From positions 1 through 64,000 of the forward strand of contig JAPYMA010001814.1 in assembly GCA_035041965.1 (NCBI GenBank): a stretch of DNA of 64,000 bases, written 5' to 3'. Positions 39,771 to 52,695 of the stretch are shown piece after piece. Made by a program: the position numbers and the translations under genes. Under the pieces are notes generated by a model. That model ran no database searches. It saw only the letters and a list, made by a program, of their open reading frames with translations, and was not told the DNA's origin. Positions within the stretch are counted from its first letter, which is position 1, and every line of letters starts with the position of its first letter. The DNA comes from Anisakis pegreffii. Its lineage: Eukaryota; Nematoda; Chromadorea; Rhabditida; Anisakidae.

Positions 39771-40506
39771 TTCATCCTTTACGCTTTCCTAACAACCAAC
39801 TGATTTAGCCTCGTTTTTTTTTGGTTTTTCTCAAAGACTTTTATCACATCCACTCACTTTGATTGAAAAATTCCCGAGAATTTGTCCAGAAAGGTGACAT
39901 ATCATCGCAATAAGCTGAGCAAGTGGTTCATATCATCCCTCCATCCGTCTCTTATCTAACGAGCAGCATTTTCTATCGAGCGATTGCAGAGGTTCATTCG
40001 CAGCTCTGCATTCGTTTTTCATAGGACCATGCAAGCATAGTATAATTCAGAAATTCAATGGTTTACAGTCGAGAAGTTTGTCTCTCTTGAATAATCAACG
40101 AGAATTTCGTAGGTTAAACTAAGAATTTTGCTCAAATACTTCAGCGCGAAAAGAATTAGGAAGTCTTACGAATGAATACAATGTACAGCCATTCTTTGTA
40201 AATTATCGTTTAACGATTAACGCAATAGTAACTAACGATTAAGCATTTGTTTAGAAACTAATTAGAATTGCTAAAAGTTGCATTTGAAAACAATAAACGA
40301 GTGTAATCTGAGGCTTTGAATCGTTATCATATCGTAATCGCATTGATAACTTATATTATCGTATCAACGACAGCAATAAACAAATAATAATCGTACTTCG
40401 TACCTCTACAGTCATTCGAATACAATTATCAAATCAACAAGAGACCAACACCAACAACAATAACAACATCTAAACCAACTCAGTTCAGCTCAAATCAACT
40501 CAACAA

Positions 40507-42797
40507 ATGGCCTCCACACTGATGAACACGATACTTGCTTCATTGCTACTCTCGCTGATGCTCCATTCAATGAATGTGGTCAGTTCGCATAGGATATGCG
40601 GCTACAAGCTGGCTAAAATCATTCGTCAAGTTTGTGATGTGGCCGAATGTGATTGGGAAGATGATCTGATCAAGATGGAAATCGATGATGAAGAAGGTTT
40701 GTTATCAAAATCAGTTGACTTCTTCAAATACTTGCAAGCTTTATCTGTAATAAAACACAACTCGGCACTTCATCGAGCCACTTCAATCAGACATTTGATC
40801 GCTACTCACATGTTATTCACGACAACAAGAGAACTTTTTCATGTGTACTGTACTGCTTGTCTCATGAAACGTTCAGCATTGAACATTCTTCGACGATGCC
40901 TCGCATTTTTATCATAACATAAAATTCAGCATATCATTCATGAATGTTCCACTCAAAAACTATCCTTTTTCGAAACTTGATCACCTTTCAGAGACGATCA
41001 TCTCTAAATCTGTTGCATTTTGATTTTGACATCTTCAAATGATCATTCATAAAACCTTAAAGGATTTCTGACTCATTTCTCATAGATTCCTCAAATGATG
41101 ATTTCTAACTACATATACCTACTCCTTAGACCTTCTATCATAATACAAGGTCTAAGGAGTAGGTATATGTAGTTGTTTTTAACGAGACTGATTTTTGTAA
41201 CTAACTAGATTTTAAACATTGTTCCATGGACCTTGATGAGGAACTCTCACTGATCAGTTCTAAACTTCTGCACTTTCAAACTATTTTGCACACACCAATA
41301 CAGAGTTGTTGACCATTTCAAATGTTTACCACTAGTTCGGTAAGCAAACTTTTATGATTGCCATACGAGTCGGTTTGACGTCAACAAACTGGAGGCAATA
41401 GTCGTTTTATGATTGCGGATACTTTTGAATTGACAAAAACGGACGTCATAATGATGGTGAGCTGGTTTACTTAGGCATTGACTTATTGTCATCTTACAAT
41501 CGCTAGTTGCAAAATTATTACTAAATTGCAAAGAAAAAATTGAAAAACATAAACGTTTTTCATAATCATTCATATCACCTTTCAAATATCTATACGCCAG
41601 AACCTTTCAAAATAATCATTCCTACCTATATGCTTCAATGACTAAGCTACTTTATCAAAACGCCTCAGTCGTTGACAAAGAATAACTGGTGCTGTGAAGA
41701 TGGTTTATTCAGGAATTCACTCGAGAGTAATGAAAGATTCATTAGATTTATGGTATCACTTGCAAATAAATGTGATCTTTGCTTGATATCATGCAGTGAG
41801 TTTGGCTGTTCAAAACTACAACACAAAATTTTTCTACAAAACTCGCTAAGTGAATAATCGAAGTTTTTTTAAAGCATCACAATTGTTACTATGAACACTA
41901 TTCATGGTGTATTAATGAGAGGAAGTGATTTATCTTGACGGCAGAAAACGGTACAAGAAACAACTGGTTGTCGACGACATGATCTAGAATCATTTGAGAG
42001 AATTGAACTCGTTTCTTTTTGTTTGCATCGATGGGCATTCCGATCTGAAAAAAAAATTGTTTACGGATGCTGCGCCATGGTTTGCTGCCGCCGAAATAAT
42101 GAAAAAAAAATTGTTTACATTGTGAAAAGTGAAGTTCCACATGAATGTCAACAAAATAATCATTTGAAGAGGACGCAAACTGACTCTCAAAACGTTTTTC
42201 TGCATGAACGAACCAAATTCACAGTTCATAGCTCACATGTTAGACATCCATTGAGTCGATCACATCGACACACCACAAATATCACAACCTAATGATCAAT
42301 TTTTTTGTAACAAAGTGATACACATCGAAGAAATCATTGACTAACTACCAGCCAAAGAAAAGAAAAGCAAATTATAATCAAAAAATTTTTGAGATAATCA
42401 CCAATCTTTTGATATTTGATGCATGCGAATGAATGACTTGCAGTTGAGTCACATGCAACTCGAACCTCCCGTTTACCCCAATAAAGAGGTTCGCTTAATA
42501 TTCTGCAATGATAATGCTTATTTGGTTTGCTTTTTAGGATTGTCCGAAAAGTGCTGTGCACATCCGAGTGGCTGCACTCTGGAGTATATCCAAAGATGGT
42601 GTTGTCGTAATGAAAACAGATACGAGATGCACGTAGTTGACGAATCGAACGAAAACAAACACGCTCGATCGCACAAAAAGTTGTCTTCATTGCAACAAAA
42701 ACGATTACGCTTCCAACAGCAACAACAACAACGCAATAATGAACATCAACAACACAATCGAGTGGTTGATGGGCAGTTCATGAACTTATTCATCTGA
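40507..42797 (+). CDS. Insulin-like peptide precursor, 2 exons, 149 aa
   Basis: Secreted hormone, probable ligand of an insulin/IGF-type receptor. Exons 40507-40696 and 42538-42797 join in phase across an 1841-base intron. Residues 1 to about 27 form a signal peptide (LASLLLSLMLHSMNVVSS). The B-chain spans Cys31-Cys43 with the canonical CG-x10-C spacing (CGYKLAKIIRQVC), plus an extra Cys48. The A-chain has Cys69, Cys70, Cys76, Cys85 and Cys86. The last spacing (eight residues) is canonical, but the first loop is five residues instead of three. Eight cysteines suggest four disulfides, as in nematode beta-type insulins. The linker between the chains is about 20 residues and acidic, with no dibasic site, so it may stay single-chain, IGF-like. 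A 63-residue basic/Gln-rich tail (six Gln in a row) follows the A-chain. Confidence 0.9.
41107..41174. repeat. Perfect 28-bp-arm hairpin in the insulin-like gene intron
   Basis: Arms 41107-41134 and 41147-41174 are exact reverse complements around a 12-base loop. The arm starts AACTACATATACC. It lies in the single intron, about 410 bases after the donor. Confidence 0.92.
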
Positions 42798-42802
42798 ATA
42801 AA
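42797..42802 (+). terminator. AATAAA overlapping the insulin-like stop codon
   Basis: The stop TGA runs straight into AATAAA, sharing its A. If used, the 3'UTR would be only about 15-25 bases. Another AATAAA near 43112 is an alternative. Confidence 0.35.
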
Positions 42803-45800
42803 CTACAGCACTCACCACTCATTCAACCCAATCTATCCATCTCGGTCGACTTAACATTGTTGCACTCTTTAATAGTCCAAAAAGCATGAACCCGTTGTTG
42901 CTTCAACCATTCAATCGGACCTACAAAGAATCATCGATAAACTCGAAGAATCTCAACAATCCGATGATACGCCGCTTCGTTTGATGTTTCATTCACCTCA
43001 TTCCTTCATTCCTCTTTGCTCCTTATCAATCGACGATTTTCTCGTATGTGGAACGCATCATTTTACTGATGTTTGTCAATCAAAACAAACTCATCGTCAG
43101 TACCAATCACAACAATAAATTGTACAGTTATATGGAAATAACCTGTGCGACAAAATTAACGACAAAAATTGGAGGTAACTTTGTACATAATGAACGCATA
43201 CAAAGTTCACGAGGTGTGCTTTCCACAATTTATAACTGATCAGCAGTTTCTTGCCATAGGCGATTGTATCAATACCTTCTTAAGTCTGTCAAAGTTGTGA
43301 ATGTGCGAGAATTTAGGTAGTTTGGTCTCAATTAGATGATTCTGTTGGCACTTTGTTGGTGAATTTTCCTATGAGAATCCCGAAAAAACTGCTATCGAGA
43401 GGAAACATTTTAGAATTCTAATATCTAATTAGCGTTAGCATTAAAATTGGAGAGTTTTTTAATTTGTTGGAGTTCTTCTAATTTGTTGATTGTTGTAATA
43501 GTTGTGACAATGGTATTGATTATAATCAGCAATAGTGAATCTCGCCCAATGCCACAGTGAATCAGTCAATCTCTATGCCATATATCTTTTCTGATTGTAA
43601 TGTGTTCTACGAGTGATTTCGTTTCCAGATGTTAATGTTCGTTGTGATGTGGTTATATTCGCTCTTGAAATGCATCAAACAGTCTTTTGTGAAGATTACA
43701 AAGATCACTGACTTTAGGGAAAGAATTCTGAAAAAATTATAACGAGAAAAACTACTGCTGCTTGACCGAAATCATACTTTATCCGAGATTTCAGAGCAAT
43801 AATCTTCAAACAGAATTTCAGACTTGATCTTCCTCCCATCTATCATGAGTATATAATTTCCCTGTTTAAAAATGCACATAATATCTGAAAAAAATTTTGT
43901 GTCGAAGGAAAATTGTTTATTATCGATACAGTTGAGTTAATTTGATCAGTTTCTTTCGTGTCAACAATTTATTTGTGAATACTTCGCTGAATTGTCATGA
44001 TCATCGTATTCGTTCTCACCGCTGATCTCTATTTCTTCTTCATTTATTCGTTGTTTACTGTTTGTTGTTCCATTGTTTCGCCCATGTAAAAAATAAACTG
44101 TCATCATGCATTCTCATCCGTTACAATTCAATTGCGTATTCCAACTCGACTGAACACAAATCATTGGCAGCACGTCAGAATATCAAAAAAATTTTTAAAA
44201 TAAATGCTATTGATTTGGATGAATATATCAAAATTACCAAAATTATCTCTTCTCTTTTTATCAAAAAATTTTGAAAAATGTTTTTTTGAAAAATATAATT
44301 GAAAACTGGTGATCTACAACGTCAGTTTATGTGCTATGTGTTACTGATTCCTCTGCGGTAATCGCAGTATTTCGGATGTTCGGAGAGTCGCTCAGATGCA
44401 CTATATGAAGGTCGGACACTATGAACAGTTCACTGAACAATGCGCTCTGAAAAATACCAATTAACAATTTTCAATTGATATGAAGAAAATTGAGTCGAAG
44501 TAAATTGAAAAATTAAAATTGAGAATGCGAAAATTCAAATTAAAATTGAGTCGAAATTGAGTCGTTCATGAACGTCGTCAATAAAGTAGCATAAAATTTT
44601 GCCATAATGATGAATGTGAAAAAGAATACTGTCAAATTGCTCTTTTTAATGCGAATTTGAAATAAAATGAAAAACGTGAAAAATCCGAAAAACAATATGA
44701 TATGAGATCGATCCATTAACACAAAACATGCGGGTTTTCCAAACATTTCTTCTGCATCCTATCGGGCGTTCGTCGACCATCGTCGGTTAAGCCTGCTGTT
44801 GCTGCTCTCAGATATCTTCTGTTGTTCCGTACAGCCATACTGATTTCTGTCTGTTTTCAGGCTTACTGTGGTACGCGATAATTGCTATTTTAACATTTTG
44901 TGTTTTGGTGCAATCATGATAACAGAGGAAGTGCCCAACAACGATGATTTTTTCTCAACGCAAATATTTAAGATTCATTCTCTTCGACATGTGAAACAAG
45001 CAGCTACATTTGAGTGAAGAAATCAGCAAGATGAATGATTTGTATAGATCAAAAACCATTGGTAAATATGTGGTTGATTCAAATGAATTGTTTCAACGGT
45101 TTTCTCGTTGTGCAGCGCTCAACGATGCAATTCGACCGATAATAATAATCGCGAACAAACAAACAAACAAAACGAACGCCGCCACCAATCAGTGATTTAT
45201 TTGATTCGAAGTTATCGCAATAATATGAATCTGAAGAGAACGTGAACAGCACAAATGAGTGTGCATCGAAATGGATTATCAATTGTTTGATATCGACAAA
45301 AAGCAAACATCAATTGAGCAAACACCTCAACCAAACAGCTCTCGTTTGAGGGAACAACTCAATGAATTTTGAGTCGAAAAATCAAATTTAATAAAATTTA
45401 GCGATGATCAAGAGCAGAAAAAATAGTCCACTGGTACAATGAGCATTTGCGATCTTATGGTGAGAATATGAGTATTCAACTTGATTTGCTGCAACTACTT
45501 TAATGACTCGATGAGAGCGAATTTTGTTTCAATTAATCTTTCAAATCACGAAATTGCGTACTTTCAAATAAGGCTCAAAATTTTGCCGTCGAATTCCTAA
45601 AGAATCAATTTTTTGGTTCGGAATTTCGATTCCACGGAATTACTGGCTGGAAAGTTTCCGGAAGCTAGCGATTATCGGTAAATACCGGAAAAGCAGAAGA
45701 TTTTCTGCAATGCGCATTATTTACGGGTCCATAAACATTAGTGAGTTAGCAGCCACTTTTTATGGACAGGTTATTTGCTGTGCATCTTATCTGCAATTCT

Positions 45801-47626
45801 GAGTTATTTACAATTCGTTGATCAGAAATTTACGCGGTAAATTCTGAGAGGAACAATTTGAAAAGGAGGAAATATCACCAGAAATTTATTGTTTCGTCGA
45901 AAAATACTCAAATGAAATTCTCTTGTTTACATACTGCGATATATCCTCTCACTTCTTCTTAGGGCATTTTCGCAGTGCCTCAAAGACGTTCTGTTATTGG
46001 CGCCATCGAGTGATCGAGTTAAAATGATCGAAGTTCACTGAATGTTGTTGATATCCTGCTGATTGATTCGAGTTGTTGCCCATCACGGAAGCATATTTCC
46101 CAATTTTTTGACGATCAAACTTCAGATGTTTCCATTTCGCTCTATTATTAAACTGGAAATATTCGGATGCATCGAACGTTCACTCAAGCAAAATGACATC
46201 ACTTGATTCCACGATAAATAACTTGTGAATTCACCACAAAAACAACTTATTCTCAACAATATTTTTTCTGTTCGTTTGCACCGCTAAACGAAGAAAACAT
46301 TCAATGTGCTCTGAGTGATGATCACTGAAATTCAAGAATCAACGATGCAATTTTTGATAGCATTGAGATTTGCGCAGGGAAGAGCTGAAATTATTATTGG
46401 TTTGTTCGCATCATCAAATCGCTAACAATCACCGATATATCGTGACATTCATAATTTGTTCGAGTATTCATACTTTCAAGCAGTTGCCAATTAATTTGGC
46501 TAAGCCGTATCCGTGACATCATATATGAGCAATTATTCAGGGAGTAAATGAACGAATAGTCTCATAACAACACTGAATGAATTTACTCTCTTTTAAACGA
46601 CAATCTAAGATACTCTGATAAATGTATAGAGACATTCAGCACAGCACTGCAAAATACCCGCGATGTTACGACTGAAAAGAATTTCAGTCGTAAAACATTT
46701 TTTTGCTTTTTTTTCAGTCATAAAATTCAGTCGTAAAAGAAAAGAACTTCTTGTGCGTAAATTTTGTTCCATCTTGTGACTTTCTTTTGTTTCGAATTGG
46801 TTTCTATCGTGAATTTGTTTGTTCCTCGTAAGATGTTCAATGAATACAAATTAATGAGTTACATTAAGTGCATACAGATAAGTGTGCTGAGATTGAGAAG
46901 TGTTTTCATGATGACGACAACGCGACTATGATCTTAATTAATTGAAAATGATCTATTGAAAATGGTTGCCGTCCACAGTAATTCTTGCACGCCATTCTTC
47001 AGAATTTAATCGAAAACACTCAGAAACGTGGGTGAGGAATCGAACTTTCAAGAACAGTAATTATTATCTTCATCATTAACATATTCATTTCATTGTTAGA
47101 ATTGATTAAGAATCCGATATAATTAAGCACATCACGCAATACCATTTCAACTTTTGTTCCAATTATATAATCGTTTATCTGTTTCATACGTTTCAATTAC
47201 CGATCCACATACTATTACTAAGCAAATCGCACAAAGGGGCCACTAATCAAAACATCACCTTTAACTCTGACTCAATTTCATTTTCAATTTTCATGCTCAA
47301 AATGGACCGATCAGCTCACTCAAAAACAATAGGAATATCCACAAATGTTTGACGAAATGCATATGAATCAATTGAACTTATTTTTTATTTCAACTGATGA
47401 ATAATGCATATCCGATAAAACGTAATTTAATAATCACACTTAGGAGTACATAGAGATGAATAAGAACTGAATGAATTTTGTCATGAAAACACATTCGGAA
47501 TCAAATAGCATAGACTGAATTTTGAGATCATATCGATGCGTAAATCGTTAGTGAATCCTGATCTTGATTGCACAATTCTGAAAAAATTTTCAAATGCATT
47601 GTAATTCCATGCATTAATTTGAGTTT
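42803..47626. other. Intergenic region; no gene recognised
   Basis: AT-rich sequence with only short ORFs that are not splice-linked. Repeated TTTCAGTCGTAAAA-type motifs occur at about 46.67-46.74 kb. No exon with a recognisable motif was seen. Confidence 0.5.
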
Positions 47627-47681
47627 GTCAGAATTCACATTCTAGTTTGAGATTTGCTCAAACTAGAATTTCAATTCTGAC
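47627..47681. repeat. Near-perfect palindrome
   Basis: 25-base arms (47627-47651 and 47657-47681) with about three mismatches around a 5-base loop. The core is TTCTAGTTTGAG. Intergenic. Confidence 0.85.
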
Positions 47682-47997
47682 CGTAGCTTGTTCGTAATTG
47701 GCCGAATTTTGCTTATTCTTTAGCCGGAGTCGCTGAGATTGTCCGAGTTTCGGTGCATCTTTGATACCAGGCTCAATTTTTAGGCTCATAAAGATTAGGA
47801 CGCAATAACGACGCAATAACAACAATAGCAACAACGATGCACAATCACTTTCATAGTTTCAATCGAAAACCATTTTGAGCGTACAATACGAAAATCTTTT
47901 TGAAATTATCATAACAATGTCTGCTGAAGTGTGTTGCTCATTGAATAGAATTTTATCGATGACCATCGAAACGGTCATCAATTTGATGCGTTCGTGA

Positions 47998-48137
47998 TCA
48001 TTTTTCCGACTCAATCGCTCGCTCCAAAGCTTTGCCGCTATCATCTGCGGATTTTGTCGATGGTGACGAAGCACTAGAAGTTCCACTCGTGGCATCTAGT
48101 GTATCATCACTGGGCAACTCAAAATCGGCTTGTTTAT
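47998..48137 (-). CDS. Candidate terminal exon, Ser/Thr/Asp-rich tail
   Basis: A strong acceptor (TTTCTTTTTTCAG) is followed by 46 codons to a stop. The sequence is Ser/Ala/Asp-rich and ends ALERAIESEK. The phase needs one base from an upstream exon, which I could not find. The composition looks like a disordered C-terminal tail of a minus-strand gene whose other exons are unrecognised or lost. Confidence 0.35.
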
Positions 48138-51100
48138 CTGAAAAAAGAAATTTACCTGTTAGATTGACGATGTTCATACTGATAGTGATCATAACAACAA
48201 CAATAACAATACTATATCGATAACAACAATAGTGACGATGATGGAAGTCATGTTAAGAGAACACCAACACGTGTTATTATTACTTTTATCATTTCAGTCA
48301 TTATCATTTTTAGTATTGCTATCATTTCGGTTATTATTGTTATTCTTTTTAGTGCCATAATCATGCTGTTCATACTAACGATGAAACGGCAGATCGCAAC
48401 GAAAACATTGGTATAACAGCATAACAGTGGTGGTGTTGACACTCAAATGAATAGCCGTCTAATGATAGCGAGAATGATGTGAAAACGATCATAAGATCTA
48501 AATGTATGCTAATTAATCAACGAAAACAATTATTGATATCGTCAACAAGTTCGTCGTCTACTAGATCCCGATTGAGATTCAAAAATTGTTTATGCTTTGC
48601 GAACTGGGAGAGAAATTTTAACGTACAGTTATATACTGACAATAACGATGATAATGAACGTTTGGAGCAGTTTTCATCTGAACGAATTGCTAATCGAACG
48701 GATTATCGCATTGGATTTGCGATTTTGTGTCGAGAGAATATAAAGATTTTATAAATCTGACATAAATTTAATGGCTCCCTCGAGGCTAATCAAGCGATAC
48801 ACTCTTGAAATCAAACATTTGTATGGTAAGAGCATTGAGGAGATTAAAGACCGCAGAACGCTATTCATAAACCAAAAAATGATTCACCAATCAGCAATGC
48901 ATTCTCATTGAAATTGTCAACAATATCACATGGAAGTTTTATTGATTGTATTGTTTATGCTTGGTTGAATTGCTGCATTGTTTACGTTCTCAAGCGGTCA
49001 TAAAAACAGAAGCTGATAAGTTGGGTATTGAGCACAAAAATGATGAAATTTTGATAGCATTCGATCAACGAACGTTTCTGTCATGTGCTTTGAGTGAATA
49101 TCTAAAAGTGCTTGAATGGATTAGCAACATTTATATTGTCATGCTTGAATTTGATATCGTTTATGAACTTTGGTTCGACGTTCATTCATCATCAAAAATC
49201 ATTAGAAACGGTGACGTTTCAAACGGTCAGCAATCTTTGTTCTCTCCGAATCACATTACCGTCCAACATAGTGATCGACGATCGGTCGGCAGAATCCGAC
49301 AATTTCGGTCTAACATTGGGATTCCGACTGAACAATTTGGATGGTCGTTCGGAACTCCAACTGTCGGAAATTCAAAACGTCAATTCGATCGGATTCCGAC
49401 CGAACAATTCCGACAGTCGGTTGGCTTCGAATTGTCGGAACGATGAATCTCATGTTGGCCGGATTTCGACCAATGTGAAATTTCGTCCGGATCCCTTCGC
49501 TAGTCCAAAGTGCATCAGATTTTAAGTTCGAACGCAGTGACAAAAAGTTGTGACTAAGGTATTCATGAATGCTTAATAGGAAAAGTATCTTTTCCAAAAT
49601 GTTGCAATAATGACAGTATTTGTATCGCAAAACTATTCACCGGTTTAATGAAACCCCCTCAAAATTTGATACGATGCGATAAGACGATAAGAGCAGTAAA
49701 GTTGACTCAAGAGAGCATGTGCTTTAGAGCATGTGTCGACTTGTTCGTCATCCATCGTCATGTGCAAATGAACAAGAAGACAATTGATCAATCGCATTAT
49801 TACGATGAGATCAGATCAGTGAGAACTGATATAAGTATGGGAAATTGTCCGATCGAAGAAAAAAAAGACTTGTTTACTGATTCTGACTGATAAAGTGATA
49901 ACTGATTCTAATCGTATTTATCATTACGTCACAGAGTTCAACTACGATACGACCGTGAAAACGAAACGCTCTCAGCCTGAACGATGCCTAACGAACGTAC
50001 TTTTATTGCTCAACACTCATCTTCATACCACCGTGACGCAATATTATAAAGATTAGAAGTAAAACCAAACCGAAACTACAAAACCCAAACTCAAAATTAA
50101 TTTCTGTTCAATTGGCTACTGAAGAACGTTTGATAGTTGAGAAACAATGAATGGCTTGAGCTGTTGCGACACTCAATGATCGTTAGTCTTAATTCTCTCG
50201 TATTTCATTCGTTTTTCGAGATGAAATTTCCAGATCTTCATTTTCACAAAATTTTCACTATACTTTTGACACTCATTGAGACAAGACGAGAACAAATGAA
50301 TTGGTAACTGAACAAGAAAGAATGAAATTTTTATGATCACCGTCAAACGATTTCGAAATTTTGTTTTCATCCGATTCCGGTGATTTGCACAAATCGTGCA
50401 CTGTGGCTGTGGCTACGTGATAAGACATTCACGAAGAACAACCACAACCTAACGAACTCAACAGGTGCAGTGTATCATGTGAGAGCTGGGATTTGCGATT
50501 GATGGAGACAATGTAAAATTTGAATAAATAAATGAATAAATGCAGCACCAAAAAAAATATTTATTCATAATTGTTGATGATTCAACAGCTGATCGAGATC
50601 AGTGAAATGGAGAAGGATTATCCGATTGATTCTTCACAGATAACTGATTCATTTGTTTCGAAAAATCCATGAAATTCTACCTTCATTCGTACCAATAAGA
50701 CTCTTTGTATTCTTCCTCTTCGCAATTTTGCTACATTTTTTAGAAGTTTCTCCCCCAATCTCATTAATGGTAAGTTTACAGGTGGTGCTGGGCACGGAAA
50801 TGCTTTTTTATACATGCATAATCAACCGAATAACTTTTCATTAGGATTTGCCCGTATAAATACTTCCGTTGGTGTCGCAAATAGGAAAAGCATCCGTCAT
50901 TCCGATGACTTCACTCATTACTTGTCAACATACTGATAACTCATTTAACACTGAATCTCTTATCACTATCAGCTACGCCAAATGATCACTGCTCATTTGC
51001 GCGATTCCAAATATTTGTCAACGGATTAACGAGCCTTTACTGTGTTTGTTCATCACTTAATACTCTTATTTTCTAACGTTGCTATCATATGGCGACAATA

Positions 51101-51740
51101 ACATGTGATTTATTGACCAAAAGAATATCAATGAATGCTTTCGAAAATTCTTTGAGGAATATTTCGGAATTGGTCCACTTCATGTCCGTCACATGTGCTC
51201 GACTATGTGAGCAGCCTAGTGAGGACTTTATTTTCCAGCTTTTGTTCTGCGTTTCATTGCAATTTTCAGTTATGCTTAAGTCAATAAAGCAATCATATAT
51301 AATAATGTGCCATGTAGGAAGTTTCATTCGGTTCCATATCGGTTGTTTCGTATTGAAGGCTCCTTATATTATTGTTGAATATGACGAATAAAATGTTATG
51401 GCGCACTGAATCAAATTAGATGCTTCTTGAGATTGTTATTTCCGTACTTCTTATATCAGTAACATTCTATCCAATCTGTTGATAATATGAAAGGATGCGT
51501 CCAAAGTACTTCATTTCATCATGTATTCGGTTTCTTAACAGCTTCTCTTCTACATATTTATCAATGCTTTTTATTATGCACAGAACTTATTGTCTATTGT
51601 TTATTATCTATTTGTGATTGTTTTATTATCTTACTGATGACTTTGGTGACTTCTGCAGAGTTCTATTCTGTTGAAAAATACGTCATTTATTGCGTGAATC
51701 ATTCGAAAATACGATTGAAATTATGATAGGAATCAGTAGG
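48138..51740. other. Region without a recognised gene
   Basis: Contains the repeat at 49.3 kb and scattered AT-rich low-complexity DNA. The longest open frame (48946-49446) has no ATG at its start and runs through the repeat. I do not call it a gene. Confidence 0.45.
49318..49440. repeat. 72-bp direct repeat with internal dyad motifs
   Basis: ATTCCGACTGAACAATTT at 49321 recurs as ATTCCGACCGAACAATTC at 49393. TCGGAATT/AATTCCGA-type motifs recur in both orientations around it. The offset is a multiple of three, so one frame reads IPTEQF twice. Confidence 0.7.
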
Positions 51741-51744
51741 ATTT

Positions 51745-52011
51745 TTTCCATTGAAGAGCAGCCCTAAAAAAGCTGAATCACGAAACTATAAACCTCAGGA
51801 CTGGCTGTTTGTTGGCATTTCGACAGAAATGAAATCACCTGATGTATTCATTCGAAATTTACCTGAAAATCTCAGTGGCACATAAGGTGCGCTATTCACT
51901 CTCCATTTGAATTTAGTACCGAATGAGCGCGAAGCAATCATTTATGGAGGAGATCATGAAGAATTTGATGGAAAATGCTTTGATGAGGTGTAAAAACTAT
52001 TGTTTTGCAGA
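51745..52011 (+). pseudogene. Coding remnant with one in-frame stop
   Basis: After an AAG acceptor-like site, about 43 protein-like codons (with YKPQDWLFVGISTEMKSPD and VFIRNLPENL) end at TAA near 51880. The same frame then continues for about 38 codons with LHLNLVPNEREAIIYGGD and EEFDGKCFDE. Both halves look like real protein, and one stop separates them. I do not recognise the family. It is probably a decayed gene or exon; a sequencing error is possible. Confidence 0.4.
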
Positions 52012-52179
52012 ATCGTTTGTGATGTTCAATCTCATGCAAACCTATTGCAATTAATTACGTCTTTTGCAATTATGTATATATTTGATGAAATGAACGGGTG
52101 TACATAAAAAATGTGTCGTTAAAATTGATTGTTGTGTCAATACTGATAAGGTCTCGTTGACTACTGTCAAATTGACCGA

Positions 52180-52235
52180 AACGTCGTATATAAACGTTCA
52201 CTTAATTTTTACATAGCATCCGCACTCAGTCCTCA
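52180..52235 (+). promoter_or_regulatory. TATA-like promoter candidate of the 482-aa gene
   Basis: CGTATATAAACG near 52190 is followed about 35 bases on by an initiator-like CACTCAGTCC. It is about 0.5 kb upstream of the proposed ATG at 52696. Assigned by motif and position only. Confidence 0.25.
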
Positions 52236-52695
52236 CGCTCCCTGTTAGTCAACGTGTGTAATCGATCATCTTTATTAGAGATCCAAGCACTCTCTTTGAG
52301 ATGAATAAACGAGATATTGACAAGATTATTCCGAGGTTTTGCTACAAAACCAATCATGGTTTGCGATTGGTTTAAGACCTCTGAACAACTTAAATACTTT
52401 GTCGACCATTTGAAATAGTGATGATTGCTATTTGCTCTGATCTAATATTGATCGATCGATCGCCTCGAATGACTCCGCTATCAATCTATGAATCTAGACC
52501 GTCTTTTTCGAATAGGTTTATCAAACTAGGTTGTTGTTTACGCTTTAGAGAATACTATGCTTATCTGACTCTGGAAGATTCGTTTTGGTCATTTGCGAAC
52601 TCGTTTATCGGTTTCATTCTCGAGTGTCATAATGCTCAAATAAAAATCCAATCATAGTCTAGCGAAAACGAATCGTCCGCGTACAGCACCAACTA

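Noticed and set aside
48946..49446. Longest single open frame (166 codons)
   Set aside because: It starts without ATG, runs through the 72-bp repeat, and has no motif or splice context.
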